Source of the DNA: Parcubacteria group bacterium LiPW_15
GTDB taxonomy: Bacteria > Patescibacteria > Paceibacteria > UBA6257 > 2-01-FULL-56-20
Direction: 5' to 3'
Assembly: GCA_007375645.1 (NCBI GenBank)
Contig: VMER01000001.1
Coordinates: 248,001-312,000, forward strand
DNA: 64,000 nt
Each line of letters opens with the position of its first letter. Positions within the stretch are counted from its first letter, which is position 1. Positions 46,527 to 54,372 of the stretch are shown one piece after another. A program made the translations under genes and the position numbers. The notes beneath the pieces are model-generated. The model was not told where the DNA came from. It ran no database searches and worked only from the letters and a program-made list of their open reading frames with translations.

Positions 46527-48866
46527 TTATAGTTTTATTCTTTTTAGCCTTAGCGAATTGGCGACCACAGAGATAGAACTCATGGCCATCGCGGCGGAGG
46601 CGAATATGGGGCTTAAGAGTATCTCGAAAAATGGATACAAAGCGCCCATCGCCACGGGGATAAGGACTATATTATAACCGAACGCCCAGAAAAGATTGCC
46701 TCTAATTATTCCCATCGTCCGGCGGGAAAGCTTGATAACATTCGCGACCGAATCCAAATTCTTATTAACCAAGGTGATATTCGCCGCTTCAATTGCTACA
46801 TCCGTACCCGTACCCATCGCGAGACCTACGTTCGCGGCCGCGAGAGCCGGAGCGTCGTTTATTCCGTCCCCTACCATCGCCACAATCTTTCCTTCTGCCT
46901 GAAGTTTTTTAATTATCGCTTCTTTTTCTGTGGGCAGCACTTCCGAAATTATCCGTTCTATCCCAAGCTCTTTGCCGATAGCTTCTGCCGTGCGTTTATT
47001 GTCTCCGGTAAGCATCACAGTCTCTACTCCCATTTGTCGGAGTTTTTCTATCGCCTCCTTCGCGCTCGCTTTCGGCCGGTCGGAAACCGCAACAAGTCCT
47101 ATAAGAGATTTATTGAGCGCCAAATACATCACGGTTTTTCCTCCTCGTTCCAATTTATCCGCAATTTCGGTTGCCGAGATGGACTCCTTGTCCGCCGATG
47201 AAACGGAAACCCCCAGTTCATCCATTAACTTTTTATTCCCGAAATATATATTCCTCCCTCCATGAGTCGCCTGAACGCCTTTCCCCGGAATAGCCCTGAA
47301 TCCCTCAAGCCGCGAGAGAGCAAAACTTTTGGGTAACGTATTTTCAGCATGTTTCACTATCGCCTCGGCCAAGGAATGCTCTGAACCCTTCTCGATCGCG
47401 GCGGCCAATTCCAAAACCTGATTCTCAGTCATCCCAAACCCGACTATATCCGTGACCTCGGGCTTCCCTTCGGTAAGTGTGCCGGTCTTATCAAAAACGA
47501 TTGCGTTTACTTTGTGCGCGGTCTCCAGGCTCTCCGCGTCTTTAATTAAGATTCCATGTTCCGCACCAAGCCCCGTGCCCACCATGATTGCCGTAGGCGT
47601 CGCGAGTCCCATAGCGCAAGGACAAGCGATGATAAGGACTGCCACGGCGTTTAAAATGGCGAGCAAGAGCCCCGCCTGCCCTGAGCTTGTCGAAGGGCCC
47701 AGGTCATACCACAAAACGAACGTTAATATAGAGAGCATTATGACTATCGGCACGAAATACGAGGAAATTGTGTCGGCAATGCGCTGAATCGGCGCCTTGC
47801 TCCCCTGCGCTTCCTCTACCAGTTTAATAATTTGCGCGAGCATGGTATCCGCGCCAATCTTCTCCGCGCGAAAAAGAAAGCTGCCGGTTTTATTTACGGT
47901 CGCACCGATGACTTTACTTCCCACGGATTTGTCCGAAGGAATGCTCTCGCCCGTGACCATAGATTCATCAATAGATGATTCCCCTTCTATAATTACGCCG
48001 TCCACAGGGATCTTTTCGCCGGGACGCACGCGGATAATATCGCCGATCTTTACTTGTTCCACCGGTATGTCTGTTTCTTGTGGAACAACCCCATGGGAAC
48101 CGAAAGGTTTCCCATCGGGGTAATACAAAACTCTCGCCGTCTTTGCCTGAAGCCCGATAAGCTTCTTTATAGCTTCCGAAGTTCCCGCTTTGGCCCGAGC
48201 CTCGAAATAACGCCCAAGGAGTATGAGACCGATAACTAAGGTGGAAACATCGAAATACGGCATTGCTTCCACTCCGGCAGAAGTTATGATGCCTGGAAAA
48301 AATACCGCAAAAACGGAATACAAAAAGGCCACGCTTGTGCCGATGGCCACAAGTGAGTCCATATTTGCACTTCTGTGTCTTAGCGCCCTGCCCGTAGCCT
48401 TATAGAATCCCCAAGCCGCCCAAAACTGCACGGGAATGGCCAGCGCCAACTGCACATAAACATTTTTTAATATCTCCGGCGCGAAATTCACAAGCCCCGG
48501 AAAACTACCCCAAAGAATGAGTGCGCCGGCAACCAAGGCAACGCAGGTGCGGTTCAATAGATCTCTTTGCGCCTTTTGTTTTTCTTTTTTAATATCCCCT
48601 TCGTGCATGCTGGCGTCTTCGAGCATCGCCTCGTAGCCGACGTTCGAAACAGCCGACAAAATATCCGTGTCTTTGACCTTAAGGGCGTCATACGAAACCG
48701 TGGCTTTCTCGGTCGCCAAGTTTACGACAGCCGAGTTTACCCCGGGCACCTTTCTAAGCGACCGCTCGATAGTAGAGACGCACGAAGCGCAATGCATGCC
48801 TTTTATCGGATATGTTTTCCGCGCCAGCGCCCCGTTAGAAGTTTTATCGGTCATCGGTTTATCCAT
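46527..48866 (-). CDS. copA: Copper-translocating P1B-type ATPase
   Basis: An N-terminal HMA domain (GMHCASC, Cys26/Cys29), eight membrane segments, the ion motif ACPCAMGLATPTA in helix 6, DKTGTLTEG phosphorylation site, HP locus (SEHSLAEAI) and GDGINDAPALAAANVGLAMG hinge identify CopA, which exports Cu(I). The loop before the CPC helix contains GPSTSSGQAG, encoded by a 21-bp repeat inserted in frame (47678-47698). It is the central gene of the copper cluster. Confidence 0.96.
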   Translation of the reverse strand: MDKPMTDKTSNGALARKTYPIKGMHCASCVSTIERSLRKVPGVNSAVVNLATEKATVSYDALKVKDTDILSAVSNVGYEAMLEDASMHEGDIKKEKQKAQRDLLNRTCVALVAGALILWGSFPGLVNFAPEILKNVYVQLALAIPVQFWAAWGFYKATGRALRHRSANMDSLVAIGTSVAFLYSVFAVFFPGIITSAGVEAMPYFDVSTLVIGLILLGRYFEARAKAGTSEAIKKLIGLQAKTARVLYYPDGKPFGSHGVVPQETDIPVEQVKIGDIIRVRPGEKIPVDGVIIEGESSIDESMVTGESIPSDKSVGSKVIGATVNKTGSFLFRAEKIGADTMLAQIIKLVEEAQGSKAPIQRIADTISSYFVPIVIMLSILTFVLWYDLGPSTSSGQAGLLLAILNAVAVLIIACPCAMGLATPTAIMVGTGLGAEHGILIKDAESLETAHKVNAIVFDKTGTLTEGKPEVTDIVGFGMTENQVLELAAAIEKGSEHSLAEAIVKHAENTLPKSFALSRLEGFRAIPGKGVQATHGGRNIYFGNKKLMDELGVSVSSADKESISATEIADKLERGGKTVMYLALNKSLIGLVAVSDRPKASAKEAIEKLRQMGVETVMLTGDNKRTAEAIGKELGIERIISEVLPTEKEAIIKKLQAEGKIVAMVGDGINDAPALAAANVGLAMGTGTDVAIEAANITLVNKNLDSVANVIKLSRRTMGIIRGNLFWAFGYNIVLIPVAMGALYPFFEILLSPIFASAAMAMSSISVVANSLRLKRIKL
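47678..47698. repeat. 21-bp repeat inserted in frame in copA
   Basis: GCCCTGAGCTTGTCGAAGGGC has 5-bp inverted ends (GCCCT/AGGGC). It encodes STSSGQA-type residues in a loop where CopA proteins normally vary. Sequences of this kind are, from memory, common insertions in parcubacterial genomes. Confidence 0.6.
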
Positions 48867-48906
48867 TTGTCTTATCTAATTGAAAAATAATTGATTAATA
48901 TATTTG

Positions 48907-48932
48907 CCCCGCCCCTAAACTTCTAAGCGGGG
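48907..48932 (-). terminator. Hairpin downstream of the 40-aa gene
   Basis: CCCCGC (48932-48927 on the minus strand) pairs with GCGGGG (48912-48907). The tail is CAAATATATT, not a strong T-run, so it may be a processing or weak termination site before copA. Confidence 0.45.
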
Positions 48933-48945
48933 TATCGGGACCAAC

Positions 48946-49068
48946 CTACATATTCATATGTTCCTCCGCGGTCATCTCCGGCATCGCATCCTTCTTTTTT
49001 CCGAAAAAGAACCAGGCGACAAACGCCATAAGTATCACTCCTACGATTGTTACGATAATTTTATCCAT
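48946..49068 (-). CDS. Small membrane protein of the copper cluster (40 aa)
   Basis: ATG 49068 to TAG 48946-48948. The first 23 residues form a membrane helix (IIVTIVGVILMAFVAWFFF), followed by KKKDAMPEMTAEEHMNM, which is rich in Met and has one His. The Met-rich tail suggests copper contact (inference). It lies between csoR and copA in the same direction. Confidence 0.65.
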   Translation of the reverse strand: MDKIIVTIVGVILMAFVAWFFFGKKKDAMPEMTAEEHMNM

Positions 49069-49075
49069 GTATTTC

Positions 49076-49112
49076 TACCTACTACATACTACTCACTACT
49101 CACTACCTACTG
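49076..49112. repeat. TAGTAG-type degenerate short repeats
   Basis: CTACTACATACTACTCACTACTCACTACCTAC-type units lie between csoR and the 40-residue gene and run into the csoR stop. Confidence 0.5.
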
Positions 49113-49375
49113 TTTTTAAGTATCTCCGCCAACTCTTTTACCGCTTTCTCCCCTTCTCCTCTTTTAATCATACCAGCCGCGCAAGTTTTTAAATGATTCT
49201 CCAAAAGCACCTCGTCGGTCGCCCGGAGGGCCTTCTGCACCGCCTGGGACTGCAAAATAACGTCTATGCAGTAGGCGCCGGATTCCACCATATCTATAAC
49301 CTTCTTCAGATGCCCCAAAGAGATCTTATATCTGTGCTCAATCCTCTCTTTGCTGGTCGCGGGTTTAAATGTCAT
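49103..49375 (-). CDS. csoR: Copper-sensing repressor CsoR
   Basis: ATG 49375 (MTFKPATSK) gives 90 residues with the DUF156 four-helix fold. The Cu(I) ligands Cys36 (GAYCIDV), His61 and Cys65 (NHLKTCAAGM) fall at the canonical CsoR positions. Longer frames from 49504 run through a direct repeat and are not real. Copper binding would release it from the operator in its own promoter, de-repressing the small membrane protein and copA downstream. Confidence 0.93.
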   Translation of the reverse strand: MTFKPATSKERIEHRYKISLGHLKKVIDMVESGAYCIDVILQSQAVQKALRATDEVLLENHLKTCAAGMIKRGEGEKAVKELAEILKNSR

Positions 49376-49381
49376 AAAACC

Positions 49382-49410
49382 AGTATATCCCCCCATGGGG
49401 GATATGTAAA
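49382..49410 (-). promoter_or_regulatory. csoR promoter with embedded operator, leaderless
   Basis: Minus strand TTTACA (49410-49405), 17-bp spacer and TATACT (49387-49382), six bases before ATG 49375. The spacer is almost wholly the near-palindrome ATATCCCCC-ATGGGGGGATAT (49385-49405), typical of CsoR sites. Bound repressor would cover both promoter elements. Confidence 0.8.
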
Positions 49411-49418
49411 GCGCCTGC

Positions 49419-49505
49419 TTTGTGCATATCTTTGATACGCAAACAAAGCCAGTGCCGAGTACTCGCGGCGTCCCGTTTTGTGCAAATCTTTGATTCGCAA
49501 ACAAG
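49419..49505. repeat. Direct repeat upstream of csoR
   Basis: TTGTGCATATCTTTGATACG at 49419 and TTGTGCAAATCTTTGATTCG at 49478 start two copies of ~28 bp with two mismatches, each followed by CCGAGTA. The second continues into a CCCGAG/CTCGGG hairpin. Confidence 0.65.
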
Positions 49506-49694
49506 AACGCAATCCCGAGTATTCCCTCGGGAGGCTGCAGAAACTATTGCTCGGGGACGGCAATCCCGCTCCAGCGGCAAAATTGCCTATATTCCAACCC
49601 GCGAATCCCCCGTCGGGGAACCTATCTTCGCGGATTTCCATAATCCCCTATGCAATTAGTTTCCTCCGCGAGGCAGAGACTATAAAACGCTCAA

Positions 49695-50129
49695 TTATTC
49701 TCTAATCGAAATTAGGCGCCCTTGCTCCGGTTCAAGTTCAATACGAAAAAGATATTGGTAGCCATAACGTTTTTTCATGTCAATCAACTTTAGTTCATCT
49801 ATTCTCCTATTCTTTCGATTCCAGTGACCCTTCACCTCAATAGCCACCAAATTATTTTCTGGCGAATTTCTTTCCCCGCGATCTGGTGTCCGCCGGTGGA
49901 TGATTATATCTGGGAATATACTATCCCCACCAGAATTCTTCTTTGTAACTTGACCGTCTCGGTTATATTCGATATCAACATTCCAAGTTTTAAAATATGG
50001 TTTTAGATAGTTGGTTAGATGTGCGGAAATGGATTCCTCTTCGGCCTCAACCCTTATCAAGCCAAAATCATCTTTGTATAAGTTTGATAATGCCTGCGTT
50101 ATGCACATCGCTATCTCTGCCTCGGTCAT
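49695..50129 (-). CDS. PD-(D/E)XK-like nuclease protein next to the ABC-3C operon
   Basis: ATG 50129 (MTEAEIAMCITQ) gives 144 residues; a TTG at 50198 adds an unnatural N-terminus. FPDIIIHRRTPDRGER...NNLVAIEVKGHW has the D-x-n-ExK spacing of restriction-like nucleases, after a helical part. It begins just downstream of the DUF2326 ATPase in the same direction and has the same AT-rich composition, so it may be the effector of that system. It could also be a PDDEXK-like structural protein without activity. Confidence 0.65.
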   Translation of the reverse strand: MTEAEIAMCITQALSNLYKDDFGLIRVEAEEESISAHLTNYLKPYFKTWNVDIEYNRDGQVTKKNSGGDSIFPDIIIHRRTPDRGERNSPENNLVAIEVKGHWNRKNRRIDELKLIDMKKRYGYQYLFRIELEPEQGRLISIRE

Positions 50130-50212
50130 AGGATGAATACAAAATATTATTTTATTTAAAATTTCTGCGTAGCAGGTACAAATTCCGTCCAAAAACAAAG
50201 TTGAAATTATAT

Positions 50213-51970
50213 TTATATCTCTCTATATTCCTGCCTAAGAAATGGGGCTTCCCTAGTAAACGTAGCCCTAACCTTCTTGCGATAATCAAAGTCAAAATCT
50301 TTTACCGACGAATCAAACTCGTCTTTGTTTATTGTTACGATGTATTGGAATTTAGGTTTCTTAAGTGAAGCAGCATTAAGATAATTTAAGGCTCTACTCA
50401 TATCATCCTTGCCCACAGAAGCAAAAATGTTGTCGTGGATTAGGAAGCCAAGGTGTCTCTTGGAAGTATAAGTATTAAGCATCAGGAGAACGTCGTAAAT
50501 AAAAGTCTTAATGCGATTTATGCCAGAACTTCCATCTAGTTTTATCCTGTAATCAAAATTTATGAATTCTTTGCCTTTTTCATTAACTTCGATTTGGAAA
50601 TGGTATGCCTTATTGCCAGCAATAAACTCGTGGATCTGTTCCAAGTCTTTTCTGAAAGATTCTATTTTTATCGATAGGCCAATGAGCTGCGCATCTAATG
50701 CCTCTATAGCAGCTTGTCTCTCGCGCATAATTCTTTTATGCTCCCCTTTCTTGGTAGTAAGCATATTATATGCAGAAGAAAGCTTATCCAGCTCGCTGTT
50801 TTTTTCTCGGAAAATGATAATTGCACTTTTCAGCTCTTCTATTCTTTCGGGAGCTGTTGTTTTCGAATATATCTTCGCGATCTTTTCATCGAGTTCGTCT
50901 ATGCGTATTTCTAGCTCATTTATCTCTTTATTCAAATCCTGAAGCTTTTCCGTCATCAGACCATTCTGAAATGCCTGAACTTCAAGCTGGAAAGCTTGAA
51001 CTTCTTCAAATGACTTGTTGACCAAATCTCCCAAGCCCTTTTTAAACTGGTTGTATATAGCTTTTATTTCGGCAGAATTTACTTTTTCAACCCTGGGCAA
51101 ACTTTTAATCTGTCTTACAACATATTCTCTCGCAACCTTTTCGGAAACCAGCCTTCTAATTTCTTCTTCGAGATTTTTTAATTCTTGTTGTGTCTGAAGC
51201 ACCGCTTCTCCTGGTTGTAATTTTTTAATCGAAAAATCCAACTTTTCGACCCTATCCCTCAGCTCGTTGAGATACACTTCAATATCTTTGGGGTCGACAT
51301 TCTCTTGGCGAATGTCATCGCGCAAAGCCTTCATCACCTCGGTTATACTATCCAACTTTTTGTCAAAGCTCTTTATCTTGTCCACCAAGGCTAGATCAAA
51401 ATCAAAGAAATATAGATGCGGTTTAATTGCGTCCCCAAAATATCCCTTAGCCGACTCCGTGTAGGGGTAAAGTATATTGTTATACGAAGTTCTTTCGTCT
51501 CTGATAGCCAAAGATAACAAGCTGCGCAAGGAGGGTCTCTCCTTTATGGCTGAGTCCCTAAAGATTAGATCTTCCACATACTCTTTCGCATCTTCAGCTT
51601 TCTCGAACTCTTTTTCTTCCTGCGCATCAAACACAAAGACGTTATTTTTCTCACTAGTGCTCCTTTTTATTGTGAGAGCCTTGAGGGACTTATCGGTTTC
51701 TATCTCTAGTTCCAAGCATAGGAAAATTTGGGGGGATAAAACAGCGGAAGGAATTCTATCCACCCTGCTATTTTTTAGATCTTTGAACAAGCAAAAGTTA
51801 ATCATTTCAATGAGCATGGATTTCCCAACGCCATTCATCTTTTTTGCCTCTATCTGGTTCTCGTTCTTCTCAGATTCCTCCCCGATAATGAAATTCAAAC
51901 CAGTAGAAAATTCTATTGGCTGAATGTCGTTAAAGGTGGGTTCGAAGTAGAACTTTTTCAGGGTTATCAT
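50213..51970 (-). CDS. DUF2326 ABC-type ATPase of an ABC-3C conflict system
   Basis: 585 residues: N-terminal ATPase half with NGVGKSML (Walker A near 46-53), a long coiled coil (about 200-430), and a C-terminal half with signature-like GSSGINRIKTF and Walker B HLGFLIHDN, followed by the DUF2326-type FASVGKDDMSRALNYL. SMC-like ATPases of this kind are the core of ABC three-component systems described by sequence analysis as biological conflict modules. It overlaps the middle-component gene by four bases. Confidence 0.8.
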   Translation of the reverse strand: MITLKKFYFEPTFNDIQPIEFSTGLNFIIGEESEKNENQIEAKKMNGVGKSMLIEMINFCLFKDLKNSRVDRIPSAVLSPQIFLCLELEIETDKSLKALTIKRSTSEKNNVFVFDAQEEKEFEKAEDAKEYVEDLIFRDSAIKERPSLRSLLSLAIRDERTSYNNILYPYTESAKGYFGDAIKPHLYFFDFDLALVDKIKSFDKKLDSITEVMKALRDDIRQENVDPKDIEVYLNELRDRVEKLDFSIKKLQPGEAVLQTQQELKNLEEEIRRLVSEKVAREYVVRQIKSLPRVEKVNSAEIKAIYNQFKKGLGDLVNKSFEEVQAFQLEVQAFQNGLMTEKLQDLNKEINELEIRIDELDEKIAKIYSKTTAPERIEELKSAIIIFREKNSELDKLSSAYNMLTTKKGEHKRIMRERQAAIEALDAQLIGLSIKIESFRKDLEQIHEFIAGNKAYHFQIEVNEKGKEFINFDYRIKLDGSSGINRIKTFIYDVLLMLNTYTSKRHLGFLIHDNIFASVGKDDMSRALNYLNAASLKKPKFQYIVTINKDEFDSSVKDFDFDYRKKVRATFTREAPFLRQEYREI

Positions 51971-52212
51971 TTTTTCTTTAAAATATGAGGGCTTTTAAAC
52001 AGTATGAGGTCGTTCATGAATAAAAACGTAACAGCATAAAGCATGGTTCTAAAGTTAAGTCCTCCGAGCTGCTTCCTTATTGTGGAATACAAATCAAAAA
52101 TCGTAATGCTATGCTTTTTATTAAGTAATTTCAATATCAAAAAACCCGTATACACGCTAGACGAGCGCACATCTTGTTCGGAAGATATCAGCAGGTTATT
52201 CTCGAGTTTCAT
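51967..52212 (-). CDS. ABC-3C middle-component-like small protein (81 aa)
   Basis: A small predominantly helical protein between the ATPase and the C-terminal-domain gene, coupled to both by four-base overlaps. SSVYTGFLILKLLNKKHSITIFDLYSTIRKQLG looks like a winged-helix core. In ABC-3C systems a protein of this size and place is called the middle component and is thought to bridge ATPase and effector. The identification rests mainly on position and size. Confidence 0.7.
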   Translation of the reverse strand: MKLENNLLISSEQDVRSSSVYTGFLILKLLNKKHSITIFDLYSTIRKQLGGLNFRTMLYAVTFLFMNDLILFKSPHILKKK

Positions 52213-52745
52213 AGTTCAAGCGGGTTTGGGAAAATATTACACTTTACCAACTCATTAAAAAGATAAAATCGTACCGCCGCTTCGTCGTAATCTTCTTTTA
52301 TCGGTAAGGCTTCAAAATGCTCAATCAGCTTCGCAGTTAGCTTGCTTAACGCAGTTATCGGGTTGTTCTCGGATTCTTTTAATACTTCTTCGCTTCTGCG
52401 TCTTAAGGTAATAGCGATTTTATCGGCGGTAGTTTCCGAAATATCACTTTGTTTTAGCGCCTCTTGATAAAATGATCCATAGTGAGGGAGAAGATCGCTA
52501 TATTCTTTTTTTAAGGCTTCTTTAAACTCTGAAAAATTATTTAACTTTTTGTCGATATCTTTTTCGCTCACTTCGCGGCTATCAGCAACCCCTTCCGACA
52601 GGACGGAGAGCACAGAGATGACTTTCATAATAGAGAGCATCTCCGTTGAGGCGTTCTGGGCAACCTTGCCTAAATAAACATTGCCGACAATATTCAACGC
52701 CCTATCTCCACTACTTTTCTGAACATTTTTAATTTCCTCGCTCAT
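52209..52745 (-). CDS. ABC-3C C-terminal-domain protein
   Basis: 178 residues. A short N-terminal beta motif, SSGDRALNIVGNVYLGK, precedes a helical domain with KLNNFSEFKEALKKEYSDLLPHYGSFYQEAL, typical of the ABC-3C effector C-terminal domain. No catalytic domain is fused at the N-terminus, so toxicity may come from the partner encoded upstream (membrane protein) or downstream (nuclease-like). It overlaps both neighbours. Confidence 0.7.
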   Translation of the reverse strand: MSEEIKNVQKSSGDRALNIVGNVYLGKVAQNASTEMLSIMKVISVLSVLSEGVADSREVSEKDIDKKLNNFSEFKEALKKEYSDLLPHYGSFYQEALKQSDISETTADKIAITLRRRSEEVLKESENNPITALSKLTAKLIEHFEALPIKEDYDEAAVRFYLFNELVKCNIFPNPLEL

Positions 52746-52923
52746 GGGAGTCGCTTTTTACAGAGTTTTCAGAAATTACATTTAAAGCGCTGTCTCCCTT
52801 AGACTGTTGTTTATTGACCTGCTTATTCTTCTGGCTCCTGACTGTGATGTGAGCGGTAATGCCCCCGCTAATTGCTCCGACAATCACGCTGATAATTAGA
52901 TTCCAAATATCCAAATTTTGCAT
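52729..52923 (-). CDS. Small membrane protein with ABC-3C-linked motif (64 aa)
   Basis: Residues about 6-28 are a membrane helix (IWNLIISVIVGAISGGITAHI), followed by a basic linker and QQSKGDSALNVISENSV. That last motif resembles SSGDRALNIVGNVY in the next gene, suggesting a shared assembly surface. It is the first gene of the operon, overlapping the second by 17 bases. A membrane-targeting effector is a reasonable guess, but nothing proves it. Confidence 0.65.
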   Translation of the reverse strand: MQNLDIWNLIISVIVGAISGGITAHITVRSQKNKQVNKQQSKGDSALNVISENSVKSDSHERGN

Positions 52924-52941
52924 ACATTAATTAAAGTCCAA

Positions 52942-52959
52942 ATAGACTATGAAGTCTAT
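52942..52959. promoter_or_regulatory. Inverted repeat upstream of the ABC-3C operon
   Basis: ATAGACT-ATGA-AGTCTAT, 19 bp upstream of the first operon gene and in the divergent region with the plus-strand membrane protein gene. It could be an operator; no regulator gene is adjacent. Confidence 0.4.
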
Positions 52960-53071
52960 GGTGTCTAATACACATCACTGCTCGATATGCGCACCGGAGC
53001 TATTTACGCACCGCCAAAAACATTATTTTTGGGAGTTTGCCTCAACGTCTCTTTGGGTGTAATTTTTAGGC

Positions 53072-53749
53072 ATGCTCAATAAACTCTGGGCAAAAGAAAA
53101 GGTGCTCATCAGCCTTTCTGGTCTCATTGCCGCCCTAAGCGCGTTGTTTTTAGATATCCCAGTCCCCCAGATCGAAGATGCGAAAATTGCCCTAGCAAAT
53201 GTACAATTTTTCTGGTTAGTGCTTTTGACAATCAGCCTAACTAAACTCTTTTTCAGCCTTATAGATTTGACAATCAAGACCGAAAAAGAAATTAAGAAAA
53301 AATATGATCTCCCCATTGGGGTTTTCTCGATGACGTTAGCCACTATTCTTCTTATGGTGCTTGGTAATTTTTGGAAATATATTTTTGACCTGTATGGAAA
53401 ATCTTTTTGGGGATTCATGGACATCGTCTTTCCAGAGCTAGTTGCCGTGTCATGCGTTCTTCTGCTTCTTTTCGTAGAGAAAAAAAGAAGTAGATTCACT
53501 AGATTTTCCTACATCATCGTCCTCTCGTTTGTACTTGGCCTGCTTATAGGCCTAGCAGGAATTTATATTCAGGAGGCATTAATTGGATATTTTTATTTTT
53601 ATTGGCTCAATCTGATATTCCCCGGCGCAACCATAATCGTAGCTCTGGGATTAATGATATTTTCTTACCTGAAGAAAAAACCTTTATTTTCAGCTCTCCC
53701 AAAAAGTTCGGCCTACGGCAAAACACTCACTGCCCAGCAAAACACATAA
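53072..53749 (+). CDS. Multi-span membrane protein, unknown function (225 aa)
   Basis: ATG 53072 gives about six hydrophobic segments with a charged loop (DLTIKTEKEIKKKYDL). No family recognised. A TGTAAT lies eight bases upstream, so the mRNA would be nearly leaderless; there is no Shine-Dalgarno sequence. It is divergent from the ABC-3C operon and shares its AT-rich composition, so it may be part of the locus (inference only). Confidence 0.65.
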   Translation: MLNKLWAKEKVLISLSGLIAALSALFLDIPVPQIEDAKIALANVQFFWLVLLTISLTKLFFSLIDLTIKTEKEIKKKYDLPIGVFSMTLATILLMVLGNFWKYIFDLYGKSFWGFMDIVFPELVAVSCVLLLLFVEKKRSRFTRFSYIIVLSFVLGLLIGLAGIYIQEALIGYFYFYWLNLIFPGATIIVALGLMIFSYLKKKPLFSALPKSSAYGKTLTAQQNT

Positions 53750-53770
53750 CCTCGAAATACGAATACAAAA

Positions 53771-53796
53771 ATACCGCCCCTGCAGCGGTATTCTTA
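53771..53796 (+). terminator. Intrinsic terminator
   Basis: ATACCGC (53771-53777) pairs with GCGGTAT (53785-53791), then TCTTATT. Its stem is the same as at 33307. Confidence 0.7.
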
Positions 53797-53905
53797 TTGG
53801 CACTCAGGTTAGCTCTGCGCTGCGCCACACATAGAATTAGTAACGTTTCCCAGGCAATAATCATCTAGGTGGTTTCGCCTCAGGTTGTTCCTGGGAATTT
53901 AAGCC

Positions 53906-54199
53906 TTAAACTAGCTTGACCTCAAACCTCCTTAAACTTGAGCCCGCTGCCCAATTTCGAAAAGCTGCGAGTTGAAATTTAGTATGTTCAGCATCTATTG
54001 TATCTGCAGTCTCGACTTCTATAACTACTTCCTGCGAACCATGTTTCCCGTAAACGTCAGGAATATACATGCCGATCATTGGTGGTTTTGCCTTTCCGGG
54101 CAGGTCAGCGTACACGATTGACCATCCATTAGAAGCAAGGTTGTTTGCCCAAAATGCTACCCCACTATCATGCCTCTCTTGATTTACTTTTAATCTCAT
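53906..54199 (-). CDS. Small PD-(D/E)XK-like protein (97 aa)
   Basis: The central region MYIPDVYGKHGSQEVVIEVETADTI shows an acidic PD and an E-x-E after a hydrophobic strand, as in restriction-like nuclease folds where Lys is sometimes lost. The remaining parts are helical at both ends. Function unknown. A TTCCCAGG/CCTGGGAA inverted repeat (53847-53897) lies downstream of its stop. It is the outermost gene of the AT-richer locus. Confidence 0.6.
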   Translation of the reverse strand: MRLKVNQERHDSGVAFWANNLASNGWSIVYADLPGKAKPPMIGMYIPDVYGKHGSQEVVIEVETADTIDAEHTKFQLAAFRNWAAGSSLRRFEVKLV

Positions 54200-54372
54200 C
54201 TGGAAATTATTGGATTTGTATTGATCGACCTTTCGGGTGGACGGCAGGACGTCTTATTCCCGCTATGATCATAACCCAATGCAATGTTAAAAAAGCTACA
54301 CTTATCCACAGAAAAATTGACAAAATATAATTTTGTTTCTAAATCAAATCCAATCGAAAGTCGCCAGCAAAA

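Noticed and set aside
49103..49504. Long csoR frame beginning at 49504
   Set aside because: The extra 43 residues are translated from a duplicated 28-bp repeat and the promoter; the CsoR ligand numbering fits ATG 49375.
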